A stretch of 64,000 nt of DNA from NCBI RefSeq assembly GCF_000585395.1, contig NZ_KK073875.1, positions 5,887,631-5,951,630 of the forward strand, given 5' to 3'. The DNA is from Saccharibacillus sacchari DSM 19268. GTDB lineage: Bacteria; Bacillota; Bacilli; Paenibacillales; Paenibacillaceae. The notes under the pieces are model-generated. The model made no database searches, had not been told where the DNA came from, and saw only the letters and a list, made by a program, of their open reading frames with translations. A program made the translations under genes and the position numbers. Positions 49,535 through 59,386 of the stretch are shown piece after piece; the first letter of the stretch is position 1, and every line of letters starts with the position of its first letter.

Positions 49535-49567
49535 AACAAAAAGCACCGTTCGAATCTCGAACGGCGC
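49535..49567 (-). terminator. terminator of metY
   Basis: On the minus strand GCGCCGTTCGA and TCGAACGGTGC form the stem (49543-49567), followed by TTTTTGTTGTTTTTT. Confidence 0.8.
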
Positions 49568-49620
49568 CCTGCAATTATTGGGAATGGATAAGACTTACTT
49601 TCGCCAGCAAATGAGTTCTT

Positions 49621-51174
<1,554 letters not shown>

Positions 51175-52008
51175 CTATTCATCTTCTTTTGGCGGATAGA
51201 CCTTTCCCCAGCCGTAGCCGGCTTCTTCGGACGTATCTTCGGGCATGCCGGGCAGGATCAGGCCGCCGTCGACGCGCAGGTTGATGCCGGTGATGTAGGC
51301 GGCTTGGTCGGATGCCAGCCAGGCTACGGCTTCCCCGATGTCGGACGGCGTGCCTAGACGGCCCAACGGGATTTTGCGGCCCAAAGGTTCCGTTCTGGCG
51401 TCTTGGTCCAAGTCGTTGACGGTTGCGCCGGGCGCGATGCAGTTGGTACGGATGCCGTACGGGGCCCATTCCAGCGCAAGGGAGCCGCAGGAACGGATCA
51501 GTGCAGCTTTCATTCCGCCGTAAATGCTGTCGCCCGGGTAGGCGCGTTCGCCGCGGGACGAGGTGATGAATTGGATGCTGCCTGCAATCTCGCGTTCGAT
51601 CATCGACTGGGCAATGTATTTGGACAGGAGGATCGGCGCTCTGTAATCCAGATCGATCATCCAGCCGATGTCCTCTTCTTCAAGCTCTGTCAGAGGGCTC
51701 ATGGTACTTTGCCCGGCGTTGTTGACGAGCAGGTCGATGCGGCCGAAATGCTCCAGCACGGCTTCGGCTACGCGCTTCGGTTCGCCGGGTTGGGTCAGAT
51801 CGCTTTGGATGGCAAAAGGCTCCGCGCCGTAGATATGCTTCAGCTCCCGGGTCATCTCTTCCATATCGTCCGAGCTGGAATGGTAAGTCAAAGCAATACG
51901 GTAACCTTTTTGCGCCAGTACATGACAGATCCCGCGGCCGAGACCTTTGACTCCGCCGGTGACTAACGCGACGAGAAACTGTTCTGAGGAATGGGTGTTG
52001 CTGCTCAT
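51175..52008 (-). CDS. short-chain dehydrogenase/reductase
   Basis: A Rossmann-fold oxidoreductase of 277 residues. The NAD(P) motif is TGGVKGLGRGI (near 17-27), the NNAG motif is at about 96, Ser in TSSRGE and the YGGMKAAL active-site Tyr-x-x-x-Lys near 163. The C-terminal extension after DGGLILPG (SEEAGYGWGKVYPPKEDE) is unusual. The substrate is unknown. It lies 258 bp upstream of metY in the same direction. A sequence like a sigma-B promoter precedes it; related B. subtilis dehydrogenases such as YdaD belong to the sigma-B regulon. Confidence 0.87.
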   Translation of the reverse strand: MSSNTHSSEQFLVALVTGGVKGLGRGICHVLAQKGYRIALTYHSSSDDMEEMTRELKHIYGAEPFAIQSDLTQPGEPKRVAEAVLEHFGRIDLLVNNAGQSTMSPLTELEEEDIGWMIDLDYRAPILLSKYIAQSMIEREIAGSIQFITSSRGERAYPGDSIYGGMKAALIRSCGSLALEWAPYGIRTNCIAPGATVNDLDQDARTEPLGRKIPLGRLGTPSDIGEAVAWLASDQAAYITGINLRVDGGLILPGMPEDTSEEAGYGWGKVYPPKEDE

Positions 52009-52050
52009 AGTCGGTTCGCTCCTTTTTCGACAAGTCTGGCATACACCCCA

Positions 52051-52076
52051 TTACCCGACCGATGCCCGGTGTAAGC
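52051..52076 (-). promoter_or_regulatory. possible sigma-B promoter of the dehydrogenase gene
   Basis: On the minus strand GCTTAC (52071-52076), 14 nt, GGGTAA (52051-52056), about 43 bp before the ATG. The -10 is perfect, the -35 fits at four of six positions. Confidence 0.42.
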
Positions 52077-52182
52077 GCAGCCTATTTGGCGCAAGAAACA
52101 AGCCACGCTCGAAAGAACCTTTCCCGATGCAGCAAAAGGCTCCCTCGCTCAAGCTTCTGATCCGAATGCGCTGCATCCAGTC

Positions 52183-53043
52183 TTACGCCCGCGCATACAA
52201 GCGTCGCAGCTCGTCGGCCGAACGCTTCGCCTGATCAGCGGTAACGCCTTCGAGCGAGATGTCGATATGCGGCTTATGTTCTTTGAGCAAACGGTACAGC
52301 AGATCTTTGTTCAGCAGCCCGTCTCCGATCGGAAGATCCAGGCGAGGACGACCGCTGCCCGCGAAATGCCCGCCTTCTCCGAAATTCAAATCCTTGGCAT
52401 GAATCAGCACCATCCGATCGGCCAGGGTCTCGAACGCGTCCTTTATTAATTCGTCCTGCTTCGGCAGACGTTCTTCGTTCAACAGGTTACAGGCGTCGAA
52501 CAGCAGACCGATCGTAGACGAAGGCACTTCTTCGATCAAGCGGCGAACATGATCCAGCGAATTCAGCGTATGGCTTGCCACGGGTTCCATCGCCAGCTTC
52601 ACGCCCCATTTTTCCGCTTCCTCCGCCAATTCCGTTACCGTTTCCCGCAGTACGCTCCAGCCGTGCTCTTCGTAATTCGACGGATGCGATTCCGCGTACG
52701 TGCGAATCGATCCGGTCTCCGTCGCAACCATGCCGCAGCCGAAATCCCGGGCCAAGCGCAGATGCTCTTTGAACCGATTGATTTCGGCGCGCCGAATGTC
52801 CGGGTCCGGGTGCACGGGATCAATATAGCAGCCGAGAACCGCGACTCGTACCCCTTCCCGCTGAAAGGCCTCGCCTATATGATTCGCAAGCCCCGGACTC
52901 AATTTGCCAGGGGAACAGTCGATATCGGCGATCGCTTTGAGTAGCGCCAACTGCACGGACGAAAACCCTTCCTCCGCTACTTTTCTTGCCAGTTCCGCCG
53001 CCGGAAGCTTGCCGTACGTATGTGCCAAAATTCCGAGTTTCAT
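52183..53043 (-). CDS. sugar phosphate isomerase/epimerase family protein
   Basis: A TIM-barrel protein of 286 residues of the xylose-isomerase-like (AP endonuclease 2) superfamily. The metal ligands of this fold fit Glu in LAMEPVASHTLNS, Asp in GLLFDACNLL, His in LIHAKDLNF and Glu near the end (ISLEGVTADQ). It probably isomerises or epimerises a keto sugar. It lies 120 bp downstream of kduD in the same direction and may belong to the uronate operon, but the substrate is not known. Confidence 0.83.
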   Translation of the reverse strand: MKLGILAHTYGKLPAAELARKVAEEGFSSVQLALLKAIADIDCSPGKLSPGLANHIGEAFQREGVRVAVLGCYIDPVHPDPDIRRAEINRFKEHLRLARDFGCGMVATETGSIRTYAESHPSNYEEHGWSVLRETVTELAEEAEKWGVKLAMEPVASHTLNSLDHVRRLIEEVPSSTIGLLFDACNLLNEERLPKQDELIKDAFETLADRMVLIHAKDLNFGEGGHFAGSGRPRLDLPIGDGLLNKDLLYRLLKEHKPHIDISLEGVTADQAKRSADELRRLYARA

Positions 53044-53165
53044 TTCCGATTCCTCCTTTTATATGCTTCGCATGGAAAAACCGCGAAGCGGCGAGGACGG
53101 GTTCATGCCCTCCATCGCCGTCCGCGGCCCGTATCGAAAATATGAGATGATAAGTGTATCTTCCG

Positions 53166-53918
53166 TTAACGAATCATCCAACCGCCGTCGACGCAGAGCA
53201 CATGACCGTTGATATAATCCGCAGCCGACGAGGAAAGGAATACGGCGGGTCCGCCCACGTCTTCTCCCGTGCCCCAACGCGCTGCCGGAATCCGTACCGT
53301 GATCGAATCCGTCCGGTCTTTGTCCTCGCGGATCGGCGCCGTATTGTCGGTGGACATGTAACCCGGCGCGATCGCGTTGACCTGAACCCCTTTCGAAGCC
53401 CATTCGTTGGCAAAAGCTTTCGTCAAACCGGCTACGCCGTGCTTGCTCGCCGTGTAACCCGGAACGTTGATGCCGCCCTGGAACGACAGCATCGACGCAA
53501 TATTGATCACTTTGCCGCTGCCGCGCTCGACCATATGGTTGCCGACGAGCTGGGTCAGGTAAAACACGGTTTTGAGGTTGATGTCCAGCACATCGTCGAA
53601 ATCTTCCCAGCTGTGCTGAGAGATCGGCGTACGACGGATAATGCCCGCATTGTTGATCAGGATATCGATGCGTGCGGTAAACGCGAGCGCCTGCTTCACG
53701 ACGTCTTCGAGGTCTTCTTTTTTGCTGAGATCCGCTTGAATCTCGTACGCCTGGCGTCCGAGCGCCTGTACCTTTTCCGCCGTATCGGAACAGGACGAAA
53801 ATGAAACCGCGATGATATCGGCTCCCGCTTCCGCCAGCGCCAACGCCATTCCTTGACCCAATCCGCCGCTCGCCCCCGTTACCAGTGCCGTTTTGCCGCT
53901 AAGATCGAACATGCTCAT
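53166..53918 (-). CDS. kduD: 2-dehydro-3-deoxy-D-gluconate 5-dehydrogenase KduD
   Basis: A short-chain dehydrogenase of 250 residues. MFDLSGKTALVTGASGGLGQGMALALAEAGADI carries the cofactor motif; NNAGIIRR, the Ser in NIASMLSF and the YTASKHGVAGLTKA active-site Tyr/Lys fit KduD. PGYMSTDNTAPIREDKDR is characteristic of KduD rather than generic reductases. It reduces 2,5-diketo-3-deoxygluconate to 2-keto-3-deoxygluconate in pectin/uronate breakdown. kduI is two genes upstream, which supports the assignment. The ATG at 53918 has GGAGG 7 nt upstream. Confidence 0.9.
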   Translation of the reverse strand: MSMFDLSGKTALVTGASGGLGQGMALALAEAGADIIAVSFSSCSDTAEKVQALGRQAYEIQADLSKKEDLEDVVKQALAFTARIDILINNAGIIRRTPISQHSWEDFDDVLDINLKTVFYLTQLVGNHMVERGSGKVINIASMLSFQGGINVPGYTASKHGVAGLTKAFANEWASKGVQVNAIAPGYMSTDNTAPIREDKDRTDSITVRIPAARWGTGEDVGGPAVFLSSSAADYINGHVLCVDGGWMIR

Positions 53919-53958
53919 CTTTTTTCCTCCTGATAATGTCCCGGACCAAACGCAGCTT

Positions 53959-54738
53959 TTATGCCTGATTCTCCCGCTCGCCGCTTCCGTCGTCCAGTCG
54001 TATGTTTTTCTGTGAAAAAAGTGCTTTCTGTTCGTCATCCAGCCCGCTGTCCGTAATGATTACGTCCAGTTCATCGCAATCCGCAAACGTCCATAAGGCG
54101 AACTTGCCGAACTTCTGATGCTCGACTACGCCGTACGCCTGCCGGGCCGTTTTGACCAATGCCTTTTTATAAGGAACCAAATCGCCCGTGTAGATCGAAG
54201 CGCCCAGTTCCGGATGCAGCGCCGTCGCGGACAAAAATGCTTTGCTAATATTCAGCCCTTCCACGAACGGCGCGCTGCCCGGACCGATCAGCACGTTGCG
54301 CACCCGCTCGCCGCCCGGCACGACAAGACGAATCTTGTCTTTGCGCGCCAGTTCGCTCAAGATGAACAAATCGTTCGTAATGACGGTCAGCGGCGCGTTG
54401 TCGAGCTGACGGGCCATCTCGAGCGTCGTTCCTCCGCCGTCGAGCGCGATAATGTCGCCCGGCTGGATATAACGCAGCGCTCGGGCGGCGATCTCCGCTT
54501 TTTCCGCCGCGTGCTTGTCTCCGGTGCCTTTGGACGATAAAATGCCGAATTGGTCGTTCTGAGCCAGCATCGCGCCGCCGTGCACGCGAACGAGCAGCCC
54601 TTTTTCCTCCAGGCGCGCCAGATCCTCGCGGATCGTTTTGCCTGTCACCTCGAGAAGAGAACTGAGTTCGCCGACGCCGATTTCTTTGCGCTCGATAAGG
54701 ATTTCCATCAATTTTTCATGCCGTTTGAGTGCGTTCAT
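53959..54738 (-). CDS. DeoR-family transcriptional regulator
   Basis: A protein of 259 residues. The N-terminal DeoR helix-turn-helix (LMEILIERKEIGVGELSSLLEVTGKTIREDLARLEEKGLLVRVHGGA, near 9-56) precedes a DeoR sugar-phosphate sensor domain with IALDGGGTTLEMAR and VITNDLFILSEL. It is encoded between kduI and kduD in the same direction and thus probably controls the uronate genes. Candidate half-sites lie upstream of kduI (55661-55692). The effector is probably an intermediate of 2-keto-3-deoxygluconate metabolism (inference). Confidence 0.88.
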   Translation of the reverse strand: MNALKRHEKLMEILIERKEIGVGELSSLLEVTGKTIREDLARLEEKGLLVRVHGGAMLAQNDQFGILSSKGTGDKHAAEKAEIAARALRYIQPGDIIALDGGGTTLEMARQLDNAPLTVITNDLFILSELARKDKIRLVVPGGERVRNVLIGPGSAPFVEGLNISKAFLSATALHPELGASIYTGDLVPYKKALVKTARQAYGVVEHQKFGKFALWTFADCDELDVIITDSGLDDEQKALFSQKNIRLDDGSGERENQA

Positions 54739-54779
54739 GGTTGGACATAGCTCCTATTCCGAAAAAAGTCGTGTAGGGT

Positions 54780-55622
54780 CTATTTTAAGTCCTTCATATC
54801 CACGCCGTCCATATCGTCGAACAGTTGGTTTTCGCCGCCCATCGCCCAGCAGAAGGTGTAGTTGTTCGTGCCGACGCCGCTATGGATGGACCAGCTTGGC
54901 GACAAGATCGCTTGCTCGTTCCGCACGACCAAATGACGCGTCTCTTGCGGATCGCCCATGAAGTGGAAGACCGCGGCATTTTCCGGCATATTGAAGTACA
55001 GATACACTTCGGAGCGGCGGTTATGCGTATGGCAAGGCATCGTGTTCCACATGCTGCCCGGCGCCAGATGCGTGATGCCCATCACGAGCTGACAACTTTC
55101 GATTCCGCCCGGCAGGATATATTTGTTGATCGTGCGCTCGTTCGAGCTGTCGAGGCTGCCCAGATTGGCTTTGATCGCTTCGCCTTCGCCCGCTTTTTTC
55201 GTCGTATAGGCTTTGTGCGCCGGCGTGGACACCAGGTAGAACTTTGCCGGGCTGTCTCCGTTCGCGCTTTTGAAAAAGACGTCTTTTACGCCGAGTCCGA
55301 TGTACAGGCATTCGTTCACGCCCATCTCGTGCGTGTCGCCGTCAACCGTGACCGAACCTTCGCCGCCCACGTTGATGATGCCCACTTCGCGCCGCTCCAG
55401 GAAATAATCCGCGCCGATCTGCTTGAAGTCGGCTTCCAGCTTCAGTTCTTTGGACACGGGTACGGCCGAACCGACGATATACCGATCGGTATGCGAGTAA
55501 ACGGTTACAAGTTCATCCGGCGCAAACAACGTTTCGATCAAAAATTCCTCGCGCAGTCGGGTCGTATCGAAGCCTTTTACGTCTTTCGGATTGGAATCAT
55601 AGCGGTTTTCCACAATAGTCAT
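54780..55622 (-). CDS. kduI: 5-dehydro-4-deoxy-D-glucuronate isomerase KduI
   Basis: A cupin-fold enzyme of 280 residues. ERREVGIINVGGEGSV and the zinc-binding NTMPCHTHNRRSEVYLYF (near 192-209) are diagnostic, as are the WSIHSGVGTNNYTFCWAMGGEN residues at the C-terminus. It converts 5-keto-4-deoxyuronate, produced from unsaturated uronates, to 2,5-diketo-3-deoxygluconate, the substrate of KduD. It is the first gene of the locus. GGAGG or AAAGG lies before the ATG. Confidence 0.95.
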   Translation of the reverse strand: MTIVENRYDSNPKDVKGFDTTRLREEFLIETLFAPDELVTVYSHTDRYIVGSAVPVSKELKLEADFKQIGADYFLERREVGIINVGGEGSVTVDGDTHEMGVNECLYIGLGVKDVFFKSANGDSPAKFYLVSTPAHKAYTTKKAGEGEAIKANLGSLDSSNERTINKYILPGGIESCQLVMGITHLAPGSMWNTMPCHTHNRRSEVYLYFNMPENAAVFHFMGDPQETRHLVVRNEQAILSPSWSIHSGVGTNNYTFCWAMGGENQLFDDMDGVDMKDLK

Positions 55623-55660
55623 CCTTTCGATTTGGAGGATTTTAGCTAAAAAACAGTAAA

Positions 55661-55692
55661 TGAACGTTTATATAGGTTCATATTAGTTCATT
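55661..55692 (-). promoter_or_regulatory. candidate DeoR-type operator upstream of kduI
   Basis: Two direct GTTCAT half-sites (55677-55682 and 55687-55692) are 10 bp apart, one helical turn, and an inverted ATGAAC (55661-55666) lies 10 bp before the first. The block is 39 bp upstream of the kduI ATG, with a TATATA sequence inside that could be a -10. Confidence 0.5.
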
Positions 55693-55795
55693 TAATTCGC
55701 TTTGTACATCCTTTTTTGCTAAAAAGAAAAATCCCGCTTTACCAGATCCGGCAAAGACGAGAACGTTCAGCTTTTTCTAAGCTTGCTTTCATTTC

Positions 55796-55824
55796 TTGTT
55801 CATGTTTTCGGGTTATCATAGATT
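55796..55824 (+). promoter_or_regulatory. candidate promoter of the GT39 gene
   Basis: TTGTTC (55796-55801), 17 nt, TAGATT (55819-55824), about 44 bp before the GTG start. Confidence 0.42.
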
Positions 55825-55867
55825 GACTTAACTAAACGGAAACTCGACGGACCGGAGGGACTCTGAC

Positions 55868-57886
55868 GTGAACGCGAAACGACTTAAAAAAACCGACCCC
55901 ATTCCGGTAATCCTTGCACTGGCGGCGCTGTTTCTGTCGCTATATAATATTCAAAAATCCGGAAATCTAAATGCTTACTACACGGCTGCGGTCACGAGCA
56001 TGACGCAAAGCTTCCACAACTTTTTCTACAATTCATTTGATCCCGGCGGCTTCATTTCGATCGATAAACCTCCGGTTGCTTTTTGGCTGCAAGCGATTAG
56101 CGTCAAACTATTGGGATTGCACTCGTGGACGCTTGCTCTTCCGTCGGCGCTGGCTTTTGCGGGTTCTGTCATCCTGCTCTATCTGATCGTTCGGGGTTCA
56201 TTCGGTTTGGCGGCAGCGCGTTTGGCAGCTCTAATCCTGACTTTTACGCCGATTGCCGCTGCCGTCAGCCGGACCAACAACGTGGATAGCGTATTGGTGT
56301 TTTTCCTGCTGCTGGCTGTATACGTTTTAACCCGAGCCGTTCGAAACAGCAGTCTGCTCCAACTCTGTCTAGCTTTTGCGCTGGTCGGCGTAGGGTTCAA
56401 TACCAAGATGCTCCAAGCCTATCTCGTGCTGCCCGCTCTCTTTTTATTCGTGTGGGCGGCTTATCGCATGCGCAAGAAGCATTGGAAAACAACACTCCGG
56501 CACCTGGCCGCGGCTACCGGAGTTCTTATCGCCGTCTCGCTGTCTTGGGCGGTTATCGTGGATGCCACGCCTGCCGATCAACGCCCTTATGTCGGCAGCA
56601 GTCAGCATAATTCGGTACTGGAGCTGGCACTCGGCTATAACGGCATCGGCCGCCTGACAGGCGACTTGAGCGGAAGCTTGGCTTCGGGTCAAAATAACGC
56701 GCGAATCGCGGCCCAAGATGCCAGCTTGATGCCGACTCTTCCATTGGGAATAGATTCTTCGCGATTAGAAAAGGCTGGCATTCCGACAAACGAAACTCCT
56801 CGCGAAATCCGCTCTTTCGCTCCGGCTTCTTCCTCGGGCGCGATGAGTTCGACCAGCGAAGACGGACCGTCCGGACTGCTGCGCCTGTTCGACGTGAAGC
56901 TCGCCGGACAGATCGCGTGGCTGCTTCCTTTTGCGCTGTTCGGCGCCGTTCTGCTGTGGCTGCGCCGCCCGGAGCGCCGCGTCGACGTGATGCTCTGGGC
57001 GGGTTGGCTGCTGCCGATGATCGTCGTGTTCAGTCTGGCCGGATACTTCCATCGTTACTATCTGATTATGCTGGCACCGGGCATCGCGGCGTTGGCAGGT
57101 GCGGCAATTGCCGAATTATGCCGTTCGCGCCAGGCTTCTTGGATCGTCCCCGGAGCGATTATTGCTTTTGGCACGGTGGCTTATATCGCTTACGACGACG
57201 GGTTTCCGATGATCGGACTGGCCTGCGCGGTGATCGGCACGCTCGCCCTGCCCGGGTTATGGTTCAAAACGCGTATCGCGCCGAAGCTCACGTTGATCTT
57301 CTCGCTCATTGCCTTGCTCGCCGCGCCCGCTTACTGGTCGCTTACTCCTTCGTTATACGGGGTGAGCGCTCGCCAACCTTATGCTTCTCCGCATCTGGCC
57401 GAAGGCGGCGGAAGCTGGAGTCGCGACGGCGAACCGCTCGATGCGGCATTGGTCGACTATCTCATCCGCAATCGCGGCAGCGCCAAATATTTGGCCGCCA
57501 TGCCTTCATCCAACAGCGGTGCGGACTCTCTGATTATCCAGACCGGACTACCGGTACTCGCATGGGGCGGCTTTAAAGGCGTAGACCCGGCACTCGACAT
57601 CGCAGGCCTGCAAAAACTGGTCAAATCCGGCGAACTGCGCTATGTATTGATCGGCGGCGCGCATAATACCCAGGACGCTCTTGCGCGCTGGGTTGAATTG
57701 AACGGAAGCCCCGTGCCGGAATCAGCCTGGAATGCCATGAAGAAGGGCAGCGTGCAAGCATTCGGCCCTTCTTCGCAAGATGCGCAGGGCATCACCGGCG
57801 CGATCGGGCAGGTCGTCGATACGCTCGGTCTGAATCGCAGCTATACGCTATACGATCTGAGCAGCCTATCCATTAAGGAGGATTGA
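55868..57886 (+). CDS. GT39-family membrane glycosyltransferase (YkcB/ArnT-like)
   Basis: A protein of 672 residues with at least ten membrane helices. The first outer loop carries YNSFDPGGFISIDKPP, the conserved region of polyprenyl-phosphate-sugar-dependent glycosyltransferases of the GT39/ArnT-PMT type. Residues about 270-340 form a long outer loop, and the C-terminal 200 residues form an extracytoplasmic domain. It should move a sugar from an undecaprenyl-phosphate carrier to a cell-envelope acceptor. The GTG start has GGAGGG 8 nt upstream. A GtrA gene follows after 4 bp, as expected for a donor-flipping partner. Confidence 0.88.
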   Translation: MNAKRLKKTDPIPVILALAALFLSLYNIQKSGNLNAYYTAAVTSMTQSFHNFFYNSFDPGGFISIDKPPVAFWLQAISVKLLGLHSWTLALPSALAFAGSVILLYLIVRGSFGLAAARLAALILTFTPIAAAVSRTNNVDSVLVFFLLLAVYVLTRAVRNSSLLQLCLAFALVGVGFNTKMLQAYLVLPALFLFVWAAYRMRKKHWKTTLRHLAAATGVLIAVSLSWAVIVDATPADQRPYVGSSQHNSVLELALGYNGIGRLTGDLSGSLASGQNNARIAAQDASLMPTLPLGIDSSRLEKAGIPTNETPREIRSFAPASSSGAMSSTSEDGPSGLLRLFDVKLAGQIAWLLPFALFGAVLLWLRRPERRVDVMLWAGWLLPMIVVFSLAGYFHRYYLIMLAPGIAALAGAAIAELCRSRQASWIVPGAIIAFGTVAYIAYDDGFPMIGLACAVIGTLALPGLWFKTRIAPKLTLIFSLIALLAAPAYWSLTPSLYGVSARQPYASPHLAEGGGSWSRDGEPLDAALVDYLIRNRGSAKYLAAMPSSNSGADSLIIQTGLPVLAWGGFKGVDPALDIAGLQKLVKSGELRYVLIGGAHNTQDALARWVELNGSPVPESAWNAMKKGSVQAFGPSSQDAQGITGAIGQVVDTLGLNRSYTLYDLSSLSIKED

Positions 57887-57890
57887 ATCC

Positions 57891-58289
57891 GTGCCGCAAA
57901 ACAAAATGTCTGCCAGGCCGCTGCGCTTCGCCATTGTCGGCGTCTCCAATACGCTTGTCGATTTTATCGTCTTTTTCCTGCTTGAAGGATTGATCGGCCC
58001 GATCGCCCAAATCGCGGGTTATGCCGCCGGTACGGCCAACAGCTACTATTGGAACCGCCGCTGGACCTTCAAGACGGATCAACCCAAGCAAAAAGGCGAA
58101 CTGACCCGTTTTCTGATCGTCAATCTGACCGTTGCCCTGTTGACCACCGCTCTGCTTACGCTGCTCAATCTGTTCATGCCCGTCTGGGCCGCAAAAGTGC
58201 TCGTGACCGTACCCGGCATGGCGCTGAATTATCTATTGAGCAAAGTCTGGGTGTTCCGCCCCGCGGCAAGCGAAACGCCAAACCGTTAA
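57891..58289 (+). CDS. GtrA family membrane protein (probable lipid-linked sugar flippase)
   Basis: A protein of 132 residues with four membrane helices. RFAIVGVSNTLVDFIVFFLL and YAAGTANSYYWNRRWTF are the GtrA signatures, and MALNYLLSKVWVF is in the last part. GtrA proteins are thought to flip undecaprenyl-phosphate-linked glucose for GT39-type enzymes. The start is GTG with GGAGG 9 nt upstream. Its stop overlaps by 4 bp the stop of the convergent CE2 gene. No polyprenyl-phosphate glycosyltransferase gene (GT2) is present in the window. Confidence 0.9.
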   Translation: MPQNKMSARPLRFAIVGVSNTLVDFIVFFLLEGLIGPIAQIAGYAAGTANSYYWNRRWTFKTDQPKQKGELTRFLIVNLTVALLTTALLTLLNLFMPVWAAKVLVTVPGMALNYLLSKVWVFRPAASETPNR

Positions 58290-59386
58290 TTCGCGGAAGA
58301 AGAAACGGACCCGAAGTTGGTCTGATTGAACTCGGGCAGCAGCTTTTGAATATGTCGGACCAGCTGTTCAGCGGCCTGACGATGCGTTTTTTGAGACGGA
58401 TGGTAGTCGGCGGCGTAACCGTCTTCCGCCTGCTGAACATCGAATTTCAGAGTCGTTACCTTGAGGTCGCCTGTCGCTTCGATATATTGGCCTACCGCCT
58501 GCTCGACAAACGGATACAGCCGATCGCCCATAATTCCCAAAGCGCACAAGATCATCGCGTTAGCGTTCCTGCGGCGGACCGTTTTCAAAAACTCGGTATA
58601 CCGCATCGCGAACTCCGTCTGTCTCTCCAGGTTATTCTGCGCATAGGAGTCGTCATTGGTGCCCAAATTGATGATGACCAGATCGGGAACGAATTGCGTA
58701 AAATCCCAAACAACCGAGAGCGGATCGAGCGTCCCGTCCGGTCTGCCTTCCGATTTGGCCCATTTTTCATAATAGTCCGGGACCAGATGGGTGAGCAGTT
58801 TGGCGTCATTATCCGTATAACCGGAGATGATGCCGTAGCCGCTGTACGACACGATGCTGTAATCGGCGCCGAGCGCCTGAACGGTTTGATACGAATACGC
58901 CTTAGTTACGTCTTCTGTCGCGGTAGAAAAGGAATGCTCGGCATGCTCATCGTCGATTCCGTATCCGCAAGTGATCGAATCGCCGATAATCTCGATCTTG
59001 TGCTTCTTTGCCGGAGTAGGTCGAATACCGCCTTCTGCGTCCACGGCAATCTGCTGTATTCCGACCGTCGACATTGCCGCTTCCGACAGCTTGACGACGC
59101 GCACGATGACCGTCTCTTCTATTTCGCTTTCGAACACGATGTATCTTTTCGTCGCCTGATCGATCTGTTCGTCTACTACCCGTTTTCCATTCACCCAAAT
59201 TCCGACGCGCGCCCAATTATTCGTTCCCTGCGCCGTACTATCGCCCTGAAGCGTAATTTCCGCCTTTTTCCCGGTAAAAGAAAACTCGACCCCGCTGCCG
59301 GACAACCCCAGCCATAACGTCTCGTTATACCTATGCGTTCTGCCCAACTTTTTTACATAATCCGCCGTCGCTCTAAATTCTTTCAT
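58286..59386 (-). CDS. SGNH hydrolase, CE2-type carbohydrate esterase
   Basis: A protein of 366 residues. An N-terminal beta-rich (jelly-roll-like) domain of about 125 residues (RYNETLWLGLSGSGVEFSFTGK) precedes an SGNH domain with the nucleophile in IIGDSITCGYG (Ser137), the Gly block SYSGYGI, the Asn in INLGTND and a C-terminal DYHPSQKTH with the catalytic His. This two-domain layout matches CE2 acetyl-xylan esterases, which remove acetyl groups from sugars. No signal peptide is present. It is 4 bp overlapped with the ArsR-like gene. It fits xylan use together with GH43 and xylAB. Confidence 0.85.
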   Translation of the reverse strand: MKEFRATADYVKKLGRTHRYNETLWLGLSGSGVEFSFTGKKAEITLQGDSTAQGTNNWARVGIWVNGKRVVDEQIDQATKRYIVFESEIEETVIVRVVKLSEAAMSTVGIQQIAVDAEGGIRPTPAKKHKIEIIGDSITCGYGIDDEHAEHSFSTATEDVTKAYSYQTVQALGADYSIVSYSGYGIISGYTDNDAKLLTHLVPDYYEKWAKSEGRPDGTLDPLSVVWDFTQFVPDLVIINLGTNDDSYAQNNLERQTEFAMRYTEFLKTVRRRNANAMILCALGIMGDRLYPFVEQAVGQYIEATGDLKVTTLKFDVQQAEDGYAADYHPSQKTHRQAAEQLVRHIQKLLPEFNQTNFGSVSSSAN

